The notes below the pieces were generated by a model, which ran no database searches, was not told the DNA's origin, and saw nothing but the letters and a program-made list of their open reading frames with translations. 64,000 nucleotides of DNA, taken from positions 1-64,000 of the forward strand of contig NZ_JARHUG010000005.1 in assembly GCF_029223185.1 (NCBI RefSeq). Reading direction: 5' to 3'. Source of the stretch: Aliiglaciecola sp. CAU 1673. Lineage in GTDB: Bacteria; Pseudomonadota; Gammaproteobacteria; Enterobacterales; Alteromonadaceae. Of the stretch, positions 36,173 to 44,997 are shown piece by piece (the first letter of the stretch is position 1; each line of letters opens with the position of its first letter). A program made the translations under genes and the position numbers.

Positions 36173-36660
36173 TGAGGCAGCTCCAGGGTCTGATTGGCAA
36201 GCACCGCGGCGGTTTGCTCGGCACGAAAGGTTTGCAGCTTGGTGCGTACCACATCATCATGTAGTGCCAGAACCTGAGCAGCCATCAAGCCGGCGTTGGC
36301 CGCACCGGCTTCACCGATAGCCAGCGTGCCCACGGCAATGCCTTTTGGCATTTGCACGATAGAAAGCAGCGAGTCCATGCCACTTAAGGCTTTAGACTTT
36401 ACCGGCACACCGAACACCGGCAAATGGGTATGCGCGGCAATCATACCAGGCAAGTGGGCTGCGCCGCCGGCGCCGGCAATAATGATTTCGATTCCCTGCT
36501 CATGGGCGGTACGGGCAAATTCTGCCAGCAAATCCGGTGTACGGTGGGCGGAAACCACTTTGGCACTATATTTAACGCCCAGCTGTTCCAGCATCAGAGC
36601 AGCTTGCTGCATGGTCGGCCAATCAGATTGAGAACCCATTACTATCGCCACTTTTGGCAT
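36169..36660 (-). CDS. purE: N5-carboxyaminoimidazole ribonucleotide mutase
   Basis: PurE moves the carboxyl group of N5-CAIR to C4, giving CAIR. The 163-residue protein has [17 protein letters not shown] at the start, SAHRTPD (catalytic His region), [17 protein letters not shown] and [24 protein letters not shown] lies 6 nt before the ATG. I looked for a PurR box (ACGCAAACGTTTGCGT type) upstream and saw none. Confidence 0.97.
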   Translation of the reverse strand: MPKVAIVMGSQSDWPTMQQAALMLEQLGVKYSAKVVSAHRTPDLLAEFARTAHEQGIEIIIAGAGGAAHLPGMIAAHTHLPVFGVPVKSKALSGMDSLLSIVQMPKGIAVGTLAIGEAGAANAGLMAAQVLALHDDVVRTKLQTFRAEQTAAVLANQTLELPQ

Positions 36661-36739
36661 GGTAAACCTCGGTCTTTGCTAGTCACTGTACCTGGCGGCA
36701 GCTGATGAAAGAGCGTCACCACCGCCAGGGCAAAAAAAT

Positions 36740-36770
36740 AAAGCGGGATTGTACATCAATTCCCCGCTTT
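36740..36770 (-). terminator. Intrinsic terminator of the betI-BCCT-phosphatase operon
   Basis: Stem AAAGCGGG / CCCGCTTT with a 15-nt loop; on the minus strand ATTTTTTTG follows, 13 nt after the alkaline phosphatase stop. Confidence 0.78.
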
Positions 36771-36782
36771 CGTCCCACTGGC

Positions 36783-38393
36783 TTATTTAGTGGTGCCTTC
36801 CAGCAGAGCAGCCATGCGACTACCCAGCTCTACATGGGTATTGATGCCACGGAACTGGCTGGCAGCGCGCATAGGTCCCCAGGCGATCACCGGCACTGGT
36901 GTATGGGTGTGAGTACCGGTACTCCAGACAATGTTCTGATACTTACCCTGCACCCGACCAATCAGGTTCTGATGCACATCATCGCCATAAACATAGAATT
37001 CCTTAAAGTCATAGACCTTGGGGAAAGCATCACCGGAAAGGGTTTTGTGGCCGTCGATTTGATACTCGTTGGCCTCTCGTTCAAGCACCCGCTTGGCGTC
37101 GGCTTCATTGATCGGGAATTCGGTATTGGCATTGACGGCCTGCATCAGGCTTTCCACAGTGGGAAAGTCGTTGCTCCCATGAGCCTCGCGCCAGATACCG
37201 TAAAAGTTTTTCTTTTGCGCATAGAGCTTGTCCAGCACCGACAAGTCGCCGAAATTAAAGTTGGGATAGAATGCCTTATCTTCAAAGGCGCTGCCAGGAA
37301 GGGTTGAGGGTGGTGCCACATCCTTACGGCTGTAACTAAAGCCAAAACCACCGGTTTCATGATCGGCCGTGATCACCACCAGGGTGTCATTGCGATAGCG
37401 AACCCAATCGTACACCGCTTGAATGGCTTCATCGAACTTAAGCATCTCATGCAACATCATGCCCGCATCGTTGTTATGACCTGCCCAGTCAATCTGTCCG
37501 CCTTCGATCATCAGGAAGAATCCATTGGGATCTCTGGACAGAATTTCCAGGGCCTTAACGGTCATATCGCGCAGGCTGGGTTCGTTAATATTGGCGTCGC
37601 GTCCATGGTAGGTAATGCCATCCTGCATTGCCGAGGAAGCAAACAGGCCGATTAGTTTATTCGGGCTGTTACTGATCAACTCATCACGGTTAAAGGCAAA
37701 TTGATAGCCCAGGTTCTCGGCCTCTTGTAACAAGTGCTTGTTGTCATCACGCTTGGATTTGGTGCTGATCCCGGCGTTACGAATACGCTGCAAAATGGGG
37801 TCATGGCGCTGGGCGGCATCCGCAGGCAGGAAATAACCTACACCGCCGGACATCAAAACATCGGCCTGATTGGACATGACCATCTGCTCAGCAATCTCGT
37901 TTTCCATCGAGCGGTGAGCCTGGTGCGCAATGAAAGCCGCCGGGGTGGCGTGTGTCATGCGCGTATCGGAGACCAAACCGGTTGACTTGCCCATGGCTTT
38001 GGCGCGCTCCAGCAGGGTTTTGGCCGGATTCCCTTCGGCGTCCAAACCAATCATTTCGCTGCGCGACGGGAGACCGGTGGCCAGCTGCGTGGCCGAACAG
38101 GCCGAATCCACCACCAGAGCATCATAGGGACCATGCAAAGAGAAACCTGTGATGCCCGCAGAGGCAAAGGTACTAATAGCAGTCGCACTGCCCTGATAGC
38201 GAGAGTGGGGCGCACGGCGGGCATATTCTTCAAGCAGGCCGACCTGCTGTGGGCCCATACCATCGCCAATCATCAAAATCAGGTTTTTTACCTTGCCCGG
38301 GCCTTGCTGGGCAGTACCCGGCTGGGTCATCACACAGGCGGACAGTAAAGATAGCGCCAACAGGGAAACGCCGGCGATACGCAGGTTTTTCAT
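36783..38393 (-). CDS. Lipoprotein alkaline phosphatase (PhoA superfamily)
   Basis: A 536-residue enzyme that should hydrolyse phosphomonoesters outside the cytoplasm. The signal peptide ends in the lipobox LLSAC, so it is lipid-anchored. Metal and catalytic motifs are LILMIGDGMGPQQ, VVDSACSATQLATG (nucleophile Ser), THATPAAFIAHQ, EGGQIDWAGHNND and ITADHETGGFG. The nucleophile loop has Cys where E. coli has Ala (DSAAS). GAGGA lies 5 nt before the chosen ATG; longer in-frame starts overlap the BCCT gene. It is the third gene of the betI operon, 28 nt after the transporter, suggesting it frees phosphate or choline from choline esters. Confidence 0.87.
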   Translation of the reverse strand: MKNLRIAGVSLLALSLLSACVMTQPGTAQQGPGKVKNLILMIGDGMGPQQVGLLEEYARRAPHSRYQGSATAISTFASAGITGFSLHGPYDALVVDSACSATQLATGLPSRSEMIGLDAEGNPAKTLLERAKAMGKSTGLVSDTRMTHATPAAFIAHQAHRSMENEIAEQMVMSNQADVLMSGGVGYFLPADAAQRHDPILQRIRNAGISTKSKRDDNKHLLQEAENLGYQFAFNRDELISNSPNKLIGLFASSAMQDGITYHGRDANINEPSLRDMTVKALEILSRDPNGFFLMIEGGQIDWAGHNNDAGMMLHEMLKFDEAIQAVYDWVRYRNDTLVVITADHETGGFGFSYSRKDVAPPSTLPGSAFEDKAFYPNFNFGDLSVLDKLYAQKKNFYGIWREAHGSNDFPTVESLMQAVNANTEFPINEADAKRVLEREANEYQIDGHKTLSGDAFPKVYDFKEFYVYGDDVHQNLIGRVQGKYQNIVWSTGTHTHTPVPVIAWGPMRAASQFRGINTHVELGSRMAALLEGTTK

Positions 38394-38421
38394 AAAAATC
38401 CTCAGGGAAATCATCAAAGAT

Positions 38422-39609
38422 CTAGTGACAAGATTCATGTTCAATGGGCTCTATTATGACAGGCTGACGGCGGTAAAGCAGCCCATCTTGATGTCTATGC
38501 TGTCTCAGGGCATAAATCAGAGTTAACAGGTGCAAGCCAATGGCCAGGGCGCCAAAAACGTGGATCTGAATAAGGTTTGAGTCATAAAGCACACTCAGGA
38601 CAAAAAGCAGGCTGAAATGAAAGGCGATATAGGTTTTGCTGCCCAAGCGCTCAACATTCACCGACAGGTTGTCAGCATAAAGCCGGATCAGGGAATCCAG
38701 CGAGTTGATTACAAATAAAATCCCTACCAACACCATGGCCATAGATACCAGAGGGGTCATGCCCTGCGGATGCAGCTCAAAGTGATATAGCAAGGCAAAC
38801 CATAAGGCGATGGGGATAGAAGGCAGTATCAACATAGCCGCCAGTAATGCCCGGGGCTTTAAACCAGCAACAAAGCGGGCAGTAAATTGCCCCACCATGA
38901 TGCTCCAGGCAAACCACCAATAAAGATAAAACTCATGGTGATCGTTAATCGGCAATAAGAAGTGCGGCAAGGAGGAAAAATAATCACTTAATTCAAGCAG
39001 GTGACTGCCATAACCGAGCACGGTGATATCACTCTGCCACCATAGCAGAAGAATCAGGCCGAAAAACAAAACCATACTGATCAGGCTGAGATGCTTTAAC
39101 CTGTTGATATCCATGCTGGAATAAAGCGCAAGCAACAACACCAGCCCCAACAACAAATAGACTTGCCATGGCTGTTCAAGCTGCGGCAGATACCAAGGCA
39201 GATTGGTGTAAAAAAGGTGCAGGGTAAAGGCACAGGTGCCGATAATAACAAGGCTATTGAGCCACTTGACCCACACAATACTGAAAAACTTCAGTTTCGG
39301 CTCCAGCAGACAAAAATACAGACAGCTGAGAAAATACAATCCCCAATTAAGAAAACCCCAGAATCCGAATTCCAGGGCCAGGGGATTGGTGAAAGCGAAG
39401 TGCGGTTGGTCTGTATAGCCTTTAAACTCCGTCAGCGGCAGCATTATCAAGCCGATATCCAGTCCAGTGGTAAACAAGATAGCGATCAGGCTAAACAAGC
39501 CCACAGGATGCTCGCCCCAACAAGCACGATTGTGCCAGCGCAGCAGAGCCCACAGGCTGGCAATACCAACCAGCGCCAGGCCTAAAATGAGCCAAACCTG
39601 ACTTAGCAC
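38422..39609 (-). CDS. Short BCCT-type (choline/betaine-like) transporter
   Basis: A 395-residue polytopic membrane protein with about ten helices. The segment YLYWWFAWSIMVGQFTARF (229-246) fits the Trp-rich TM8 signature of BCCT symporters for choline, betaine and carnitine, and FGFWGFLNWGLYFLSCLYF (81-99) resembles their TM3. BCCT proteins are normally over 500 residues, so this is a shortened or very divergent branch, and no frameshift is apparent. It starts at a GTG with GGAAAGC upstream and overlaps the end of betI by seven bases. Its neighbours suggest uptake of choline, but the missing parts make transport unproven. Confidence 0.7.
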   Translation of the reverse strand: MLSQVWLILGLALVGIASLWALLRWHNRACWGEHPVGLFSLIAILFTTGLDIGLIMLPLTEFKGYTDQPHFAFTNPLALEFGFWGFLNWGLYFLSCLYFCLLEPKLKFFSIVWVKWLNSLVIIGTCAFTLHLFYTNLPWYLPQLEQPWQVYLLLGLVLLLALYSSMDINRLKHLSLISMVLFFGLILLLWWQSDITVLGYGSHLLELSDYFSSLPHFLLPINDHHEFYLYWWFAWSIMVGQFTARFVAGLKPRALLAAMLILPSIPIALWFALLYHFELHPQGMTPLVSMAMVLVGILFVINSLDSLIRLYADNLSVNVERLGSKTYIAFHFSLLFVLSVLYDSNLIQIHVFGALAIGLHLLTLIYALRQHRHQDGLLYRRQPVIIEPIEHESCH

Positions 39610-40205
39610 CGCTTTCCTTTGGCGTACTTGCTTAACATATCCTGGATAAAGGCTTTACAGCTCTCTCGGGCAAGATCAAAGCCCTGTTCCTCGCAGCGAT
39701 TAAGAGCGCTGCGAAGCCAAAATCCATCAATCATAGCGGCCGTGCGCTGCGCAGCCATTTTCACGGCGAAGGGATCGATCAGCGCTTTAAAGGAGTAACG
39801 CAAGTTAGCTTCAAGCCTTGCCGCATTCACTCTTTGCAGCCTGGCTAGATCCTCGCTGTGCATAGACTGCGCCCAAAACGCCAGCCAGGTCTTAGCGGCG
39901 CGACCACTGCTTTGCAGGCGGGTAAAGTTGGCTTCCACTATCATCATCAAGCGCTCTTTCGGGCTTGCCCCCTGAGCAACCTGCGCCAGCAAATCTTGTC
40001 GTAATTGTTCAAGCAGGTAGCGCACCGTGGCTTCCAACAAAGCCTGCTTGCCACCAAAATAATGGCTGATAATACCGGAGGAAACTCCCGCCAATTTGCT
40101 GATAGTGCTGATGGTAGTGCCTTGCAGACCGTGCTCTTCTACCGATGCTAAGGTGGCATCAATCAACTGCTGGCGACGCACTTCTTCCATTCCGATTTTG
40201 GGCAT
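39603..40205 (-). CDS. betI: Choline-responsive TetR-family repressor BetI
   Basis: BetI represses glycine-betaine synthesis and choline transport genes and lets go when choline binds. The 200-residue protein begins MPKIGMEEVRRQQLIDATL, very close to BetI of E. coli and Pseudomonas. The helix-turn-helix reads ISKLAGVSSGIISHYFGGKQ, and the C-terminal ligand domain has WLAFWAQSM, the BetI choline-pocket Trp region. A perfect BetI-type palindrome lies about 100 bp upstream. There is no betA or betB next to it; instead it leads a transporter and a phosphatase gene. Confidence 0.88.
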   Translation of the reverse strand: MPKIGMEEVRRQQLIDATLASVEEHGLQGTTISTISKLAGVSSGIISHYFGGKQALLEATVRYLLEQLRQDLLAQVAQGASPKERLMMIVEANFTRLQSSGRAAKTWLAFWAQSMHSEDLARLQRVNAARLEANLRYSFKALIDPFAVKMAAQRTAAMIDGFWLRSALNRCEEQGFDLARESCKAFIQDMLSKYAKGKRC

Positions 40206-40288
40206 ATCAAGGATCCAATTTACATCAGCCGCACAGCATAGCCCCACTTAAACGACAACGGCAATGGCCGATTGGTCCGATAACCAAA

Positions 40289-40339
40289 CTGTCATTTTAT
40301 TTTAATTGAACGTTCAATTAACGTTAATCCAACTGTCAC
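40289..40339 (+). promoter_or_regulatory. Two possible Pho-box half-sites flanking the BetI operator
   Basis: CTGTCAT at 40289-40295 and CTGTCAC at 40333-40339 match the PhoB half-site CTGTCAT and lie 44 bp apart, four 11-bp steps. The positions in between match poorly, so a full Pho box is not shown. PhoB control would fit the phosphatase genes on both sides. Confidence 0.25.
40302..40321. promoter_or_regulatory. BetI operator (perfect 20-bp palindrome)
   Basis: TTAATTGAACGTTCAATTAA is perfectly symmetric and contains the ATTGAACGTTCAAT core described for BetI operators. It is followed by an overlapping 10-bp palindrome TTAACGTTAA (40318-40327). It lies in the 218-bp space between betI and the divergent TonB receptor gene, so one site could control both arms. 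Confidence 0.82.
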
Positions 40340-40423
40340 ATTGGCTTTCCATACTTTTGCGGCCCTTGTGGGCTCCAGCCCTCTCCCTGGATCTGACAAA
40401 AACACACATAACACGGAACGCCC

Positions 40424-42772
40424 ATGAACAAGATAACAAGATTTAACCTTATCGCCCTGGCGGTAAGCAGCGCCATCAGCGCACCGGTGCTGGCCGACGA
40501 TGCCGCCACCGACAAAGCCATTGAAGAAGTATCAGTGGTTGGCAAGAAGATTTCCTATGCTAACAACCTGGTGGACGCCTCCATGATCCAGCAGCAGGCA
40601 CCTATCACCAGCGTGCTGGCGGTGATGGATAACCTGCCAGGTATCAGCATTAATGAAGGCGATGCCTTCGGCGGTGACGATTGGTCCACCAGCATCAGCA
40701 TGCGTGGTTTCAGTATCGACGGCAGCCAACAGCAATTGGGTATGACCATCGACGGCCTGCCCAACGGCGGCTCTAACTACGGTGGCGGCTCCAAAGCCAA
40801 CCGTTATATGGATGCCGAGAACATGGCCACGGTGGAAGTGGCTCAGGGCACCTCAGATATTCGTTCTGCGTCTTTGGATGCTCTGGGCGGAACGTTCAAC
40901 TTTGTCAGTCGCGATCCTGCCCGCGAACAGGCCACCACCTTTGCCTACAGCAACGGCGATCATGACGCCAGCCGCTATTTTATCCGTCACGAAAGCGGTG
41001 AGATATTCACCAATACCTATGCTTACGCGAGCTATTCGCAAACATCCAACAAGCGCTGGATTGGTGAAGGTGCAAACGGTGGCGCCGATCGTCAGCATAT
41101 AGAAGCCAAGTTTGTTTCTGAACTGGGCGCCCTGACCCTGACCGGCCGAATTTCCTACGACGATGTGGAAGAAGATAACTACAATGCCGTTAGCGTTGGT
41201 GAATTCGAACAAAACCCTGATTGGGATCGCCTGACCTGGAACTGGACCGGCATTCCGCATTTCGACCAGATGTATGCCGAAGGCTGGTCCACCTTGCGTG
41301 AAAACACCCTGGCCTATCTGAAATTTGATTATCAGCTGTCCGCCGATTCCGCCCTGACTTTCACACCTTATTTCCACAAGATGAAAGGCCGTGGAGACTG
41401 GATCCCGCCATACCTGAACCTGGTGTTTGATGCCAACGGTAACCCCACCAATAAAGGTGGCAGCAATATTCGTTATGGTTTTACCGATCAGCAAGGCACC
41501 CCCCTGGCACCTGCCGCCGGTTGCACGGCCAGCTTTGACTGGCCCTGGTCTTCCGGCCCTGGCCTGCACCCATCCTGCTATCCCGATGATGCTATCCCGG
41601 TAATGTCTTATCGCCATACTCACTATGGTAAGGAGCGTATGGGCGCCACCGGTAGCTATGAGCTGACCCTTGGCAGCCATGATTTACTGGCCGGATTCTG
41701 GCTGGAAAATACCGATCGTGATGAGTCTCGCGATTGGCACAAAGTGATCGATGCCCGCGTTTATCATCATTTCGACCAAACACCTTACTGGACACAGTTT
41801 GACAACAACTTCACCACCGACACCTTTAAATGGTATCTGCAGGACACTATCGCCTTGGGCGACCTGACCCTGAACCTGGGTGCTCAACAGTACCTGGTGG
41901 AGCTTGAGAAGTTTGATCGCTTCGCCAACGCAGTGACCAAGAAAGTGGACAGTGACTCCGATGTGCTGTTAAGCGCTGGTGCGGTTTACCAGATTAATCC
42001 TGAACTCGAAATCTTCGCCGGTTACAGCGAAAACTTCGCCGCCATTAAAGATCTGGTATTGGAAAACGCCGGTTCTAACGTCGACAGCCTGAAGCCGGAA
42101 ACCGCCGAAAATATCGACTTCGGTCTGCGTTATCGCGCCGATGACCTGATGCTGTCAGCGACCTTGTATGACATTCAGTTCAACGACCGCATTACCCTGA
42201 TTGCCCCAGGCGCAGAAGTGGACGGTATCGTCTATGACCAGGGCGATGGTACTTATCGTAACGAAGGCGGCATTCAGTCACAGGGCTTGGAGCTTTCCGC
42301 TACCTACCGCCTGGACGACAAATGGAGCGTCTATGCGGCGTACACCATGAACCAGTCCGAGTACACCGATACCATCGAGACGGTTATCGAAGGCGTGCGT
42401 AACGTCGAAGTGGTTGCCGATACCGACGTTATCGATGCGGTAGAAGACATGATCACCCTGTCTCTGGACTACTACAGCGGCAACCTGCGTGGCGGCATCT
42501 CTGCCAAATACACCGGTGAGCGTCAAGGTGGCTACCTGGATATCCTCAACAACCCTGGCCTGCGCAATCAGGTAGAGGATTACACCATTATCGATATCAA
42601 TGTTGGCTATACCCTGGAGTACAGCGACAACATGATCGATTCAGTGGATATTGCCTTTGTGGTCAATAACCTGATGGACAAGCGCTACCTGTCCTCTGGC
42701 ACCGGCAATGGCTTTAGCTACTACATTGGCGGGCCCCGTACCGCTGCCCTGACCCTGACCGCTAACTTCTAA
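40424..42772 (+). CDS. TonB-dependent outer membrane receptor
   Basis: A 782-residue receptor. Signal peptide 1-24 (cleavage VLA-DD), TonB box IEEVSVVG at about 33-40, plug domain (about 45-165: VMDNLPGISINEGDAFGGDD; SISMRGFSIDGSQQ; GLPNGG) and a 22-strand barrel ending in Phe (LTLTANF). A probable outer loop near residues 365-385 has a Cys pair and many aromatics (FDWPWSSGPGLHPSCYP), of the type that could cage a quaternary ammonium group; this is a guess. Local codon use is richer in C and G than in neighbouring genes. It faces betI across the BetI operator and precedes two phosphoesterase genes, so a choline-containing phosphoester is the favoured substrate. Confidence 0.92.
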   Translation: MNKITRFNLIALAVSSAISAPVLADDAATDKAIEEVSVVGKKISYANNLVDASMIQQQAPITSVLAVMDNLPGISINEGDAFGGDDWSTSISMRGFSIDGSQQQLGMTIDGLPNGGSNYGGGSKANRYMDAENMATVEVAQGTSDIRSASLDALGGTFNFVSRDPAREQATTFAYSNGDHDASRYFIRHESGEIFTNTYAYASYSQTSNKRWIGEGANGGADRQHIEAKFVSELGALTLTGRISYDDVEEDNYNAVSVGEFEQNPDWDRLTWNWTGIPHFDQMYAEGWSTLRENTLAYLKFDYQLSADSALTFTPYFHKMKGRGDWIPPYLNLVFDANGNPTNKGGSNIRYGFTDQQGTPLAPAAGCTASFDWPWSSGPGLHPSCYPDDAIPVMSYRHTHYGKERMGATGSYELTLGSHDLLAGFWLENTDRDESRDWHKVIDARVYHHFDQTPYWTQFDNNFTTDTFKWYLQDTIALGDLTLNLGAQQYLVELEKFDRFANAVTKKVDSDSDVLLSAGAVYQINPELEIFAGYSENFAAIKDLVLENAGSNVDSLKPETAENIDFGLRYRADDLMLSATLYDIQFNDRITLIAPGAEVDGIVYDQGDGTYRNEGGIQSQGLELSATYRLDDKWSVYAAYTMNQSEYTDTIETVIEGVRNVEVVADTDVIDAVEDMITLSLDYYSGNLRGGISAKYTGERQGGYLDILNNPGLRNQVEDYTIIDINVGYTLEYSDNMIDSVDIAFVVNNLMDKRYLSSGTGNGFSYYIGGPRTAALTLTANF

Positions 42773-42794
42773 GATGAAGCATTGCGTTTGATTG

Positions 42795-42820
42795 GGTGTG
42801 GCCTTGGCCACGCCTTTTTT
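42795..42820 (+). terminator. Intrinsic terminator after the TonB receptor gene
   Basis: A nine-pair stem GGTGTGGCC / GGCCACGCC (one G-U) with a TT center, followed by TTTTTT. It would lower expression of the two enzyme genes relative to the receptor. Confidence 0.82.
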
Positions 42821-42838
42821 GTTTAAGAAGGAAAAATC

Positions 42839-43960
42839 ATGAGAATGCTATTGCTGCTGTTAGCAGTGGCCGCCTTTTCGGTCAAAGCCAATCCCCCCAA
42901 GAACCTGATTTTAGTGACTATCGACGGTGTACGCTGGCAGGAGGTGTTTAACGGCGCCGATGCCGCCCTGTTGGATTCGGATTTCAGCAAGCACAAAGAG
43001 ACATTAAAGGCGGCTTACTGGCGAGGCAGTGCACAAGCCCGTCGTCAGGCTTTAATGCCCTTTTTCTGGGAGACTATTGCCACTCAAGGCAGCTATATGG
43101 GTGATCGCAATCAAGGCTCCAACATGCGGGTGGCCAATCCTTGGTATTTTTCCTACCCAGGCTACAGCGAAATGGTCACTGGTGTGGTGGATGAGCAGAT
43201 CAATAGCAATGACAAGTTCCCTAATCCTCAACGCTCATTTCTGGAATACTTGAAAGACCAACCGGGCTATGAGGCGCCCCCCGCTGTATTCGCCAGTTGG
43301 GATGTGTTTCCCGCTATTTTTAACCGGGAGCGCAGCGGTCTGTATATCAATGCCGGATTTGAAACCGCTGAGGGGAAACAAACGCCAGCCCAGATTCAAT
43401 TTCTCAATCAGTTACAAACACAGATCCCGAGCCCCTGGGATAGCGTACGTCTGGATGCTTTTACTTATCACTATTCCAAAGACTATTTGCTACGCCAAAA
43501 ACCCAGGGTAATGATGCTGGCATTAGGAGAGCCCGACGATTTTGCCCATGATGGTAATTACGATGAGTACCTCCATGGCATTCACCGGGCAGACAGCCTG
43601 ATTGCCGACCTGTGGGCGACCCTGCAATCCACCCCAGGCTACAAGGACAATACCCTGATGATGGTAACTACCGACCATGGCAGGGGCCAAGGTGTAGCCG
43701 ATTGGCAGCACCATTCATCCAGGCAGGCACTGGCTAAGAAAAGCCCAGAGGCCCTTGCTCATTTTCCCGAGGGAATCCTGGGCTCAGAGCAGATTTGGTT
43801 GGCGGCTATCGGCCCCGGTATCAAGGCACAAGGCCTACTGAGACCGGAAAAGGAGCCTACCCAGGCACAAATCGCGGCAACCGCCCTAACCTTGTTGGGA
43901 GAAGATCCCAACAAATTCAATGCCCAGGCCGCTGCCCCCATTAAGGAGTTAATGCCATGA
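42839..43960 (+). CDS. Exported type I phosphodiesterase/alkaline phosphatase-superfamily enzyme
   Basis: A 373-residue hydrolase with signal peptide (MRMLLLLLAVAAFSVKA). Metal-binding and active-site segments follow the nucleotide pyrophosphatase/phosphodiesterase pattern: LVTIDGVRWQEVF, YPGYSEMVTG (nucleophile Ser), EPDDFAHDGNYDEYLHGIHR (Asp and His ligands) and VTTDHGRGQG. Family members cleave phosphodiesters; mammalian ENPP6, for example, cleaves choline phosphodiesters. AAGGA precedes the ATG. It overlaps the next gene by ATGA and follows the TonB receptor after a terminator. I infer a periplasmic role in opening the imported phosphodiester. Confidence 0.82.
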   Translation: MRMLLLLLAVAAFSVKANPPKNLILVTIDGVRWQEVFNGADAALLDSDFSKHKETLKAAYWRGSAQARRQALMPFFWETIATQGSYMGDRNQGSNMRVANPWYFSYPGYSEMVTGVVDEQINSNDKFPNPQRSFLEYLKDQPGYEAPPAVFASWDVFPAIFNRERSGLYINAGFETAEGKQTPAQIQFLNQLQTQIPSPWDSVRLDAFTYHYSKDYLLRQKPRVMMLALGEPDDFAHDGNYDEYLHGIHRADSLIADLWATLQSTPGYKDNTLMMVTTDHGRGQGVADWQHHSSRQALAKKSPEALAHFPEGILGSEQIWLAAIGPGIKAQGLLRPEKEPTQAQIAATALTLLGEDPNKFNAQAAAPIKELMP

Positions 43961-44997
43961 ACCGAGCTTTGTCTTTAGTCAGCAGCCTGCTTCTGTGTAC
44001 CGGTGCCTTAGCAGCACAACAGAAAATCCTGTTTGGCTCCTGCGCCCATCAAGATCACCAGATGCCCATACTCAACGCCATCAATGCCGAGCAGCCTGAT
44101 CTATTCGCCTTTCTGGGCGACAATATCTACGGTGATACCGAAGACATGACGCTGTTGGCCGCCAAATATCAAAAACTGGCGACGAATCCCGGCTTTCGAA
44201 GCCTGAAGGCTTCAACCCCATTAATTGCTATTTGGGACGACCATGATTTTGGTGAAGATGATGCCGGCGCCGAATATCCACAAAAAGAAGCGTCCCGCCA
44301 AATCATGCTGGATTTTTGGGGTGAACCACAGGATTCGGCCAGGCGTCAACGCCCCGACGGCATCTACACCTCCTATACCTATGGCGAAGGAGAGCAGCTG
44401 ATAAGGGTGATTATGCCGGACTTACGCTGGAACCGCCCCCCCTTGTCCAGCGTTGGCAAACTTGGTTATCTGTTCTCTCGTCGCCCCCATAATATGGGGC
44501 CATACGAGGTAAGCGAGGATCCCAATGCCAGTATGCTGGGTGAAACCCAGTGGCAATGGCTGGAACAGGAGCTAAAGAAGCCGGCGGCCATTCGAATTAT
44601 TGCCAGCAGCTTGCAGTTGTTGCCTGAGTTTAGCGGCTGGGAAGCCTGGGCCAATTATCCTGCCGATCGCAATCGTCTGCTTAAGCTGATCAAAGAAGCC
44701 CAACTTAACGGCGTGATCGTTATCAGCGGCGATACCCATTGGGGCGAGCTTTCCAAGTTGGAAAAGGGCATGGATTACCCAATTTGGGAAATCACCAGCT
44801 CTGGCTTGACTGAAGAATGGAAAGACGTGAGTCCTAACCAGCACCGGGTAGGAAACCACACACACAATGTAAACTACGGTTATCTGGAGATAGACTGGCA
44901 ACAGGCCGATCCAATTATTCGTTTCGGCCTGAGAGATGAAAAAGGCAATGACGTAATGGGGCAGCGACTGCCCCTGTCGAGTATCAGCCCCTACTAG
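43957..44997 (+). CDS. PhoD-like metallophosphatase
   Basis: A 346-residue enzyme of the alkaline phosphatase D family. Signal peptide MNRALSLVSSLLLCTGALA. The metallophosphatase motifs are LFGSCAHQD, AFLGDNIYGD, IWDDHDFGEDD and VISGDTHWGE, which supply the Asp, Asn and His ligands for the iron/calcium centre. PhoD enzymes cleave phosphodiesters and phospholipids as well as monoesters. Translationally coupled to the preceding phosphodiesterase (ATGA). Its stop codon interlocks with that of the convergent GGDEF gene at a CTAG. Confidence 0.87.
   Translation: MNRALSLVSSLLLCTGALAAQQKILFGSCAHQDHQMPILNAINAEQPDLFAFLGDNIYGDTEDMTLLAAKYQKLATNPGFRSLKASTPLIAIWDDHDFGEDDAGAEYPQKEASRQIMLDFWGEPQDSARRQRPDGIYTSYTYGEGEQLIRVIMPDLRWNRPPLSSVGKLGYLFSRRPHNMGPYEVSEDPNASMLGETQWQWLEQELKKPAAIRIIASSLQLLPEFSGWEAWANYPADRNRLLKLIKEAQLNGVIVISGDTHWGELSKLEKGMDYPIWEITSSGLTEEWKDVSPNQHRVGNHTHNVNYGYLEIDWQQADPIIRFGLRDEKGNDVMGQRLPLSSISPY

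Noticed and set aside
36661-36740. Search for a PurR operator before purE
   Set aside because: No sequence resembling the 16-bp pur box was found.
40853-41680. A 275-codon minus-strand frame inside the TonB receptor gene
   Set aside because: A mirror of the GC-rich receptor codons, Gly/Ile/Val-rich with no start signal; the receptor on the other strand is certain.
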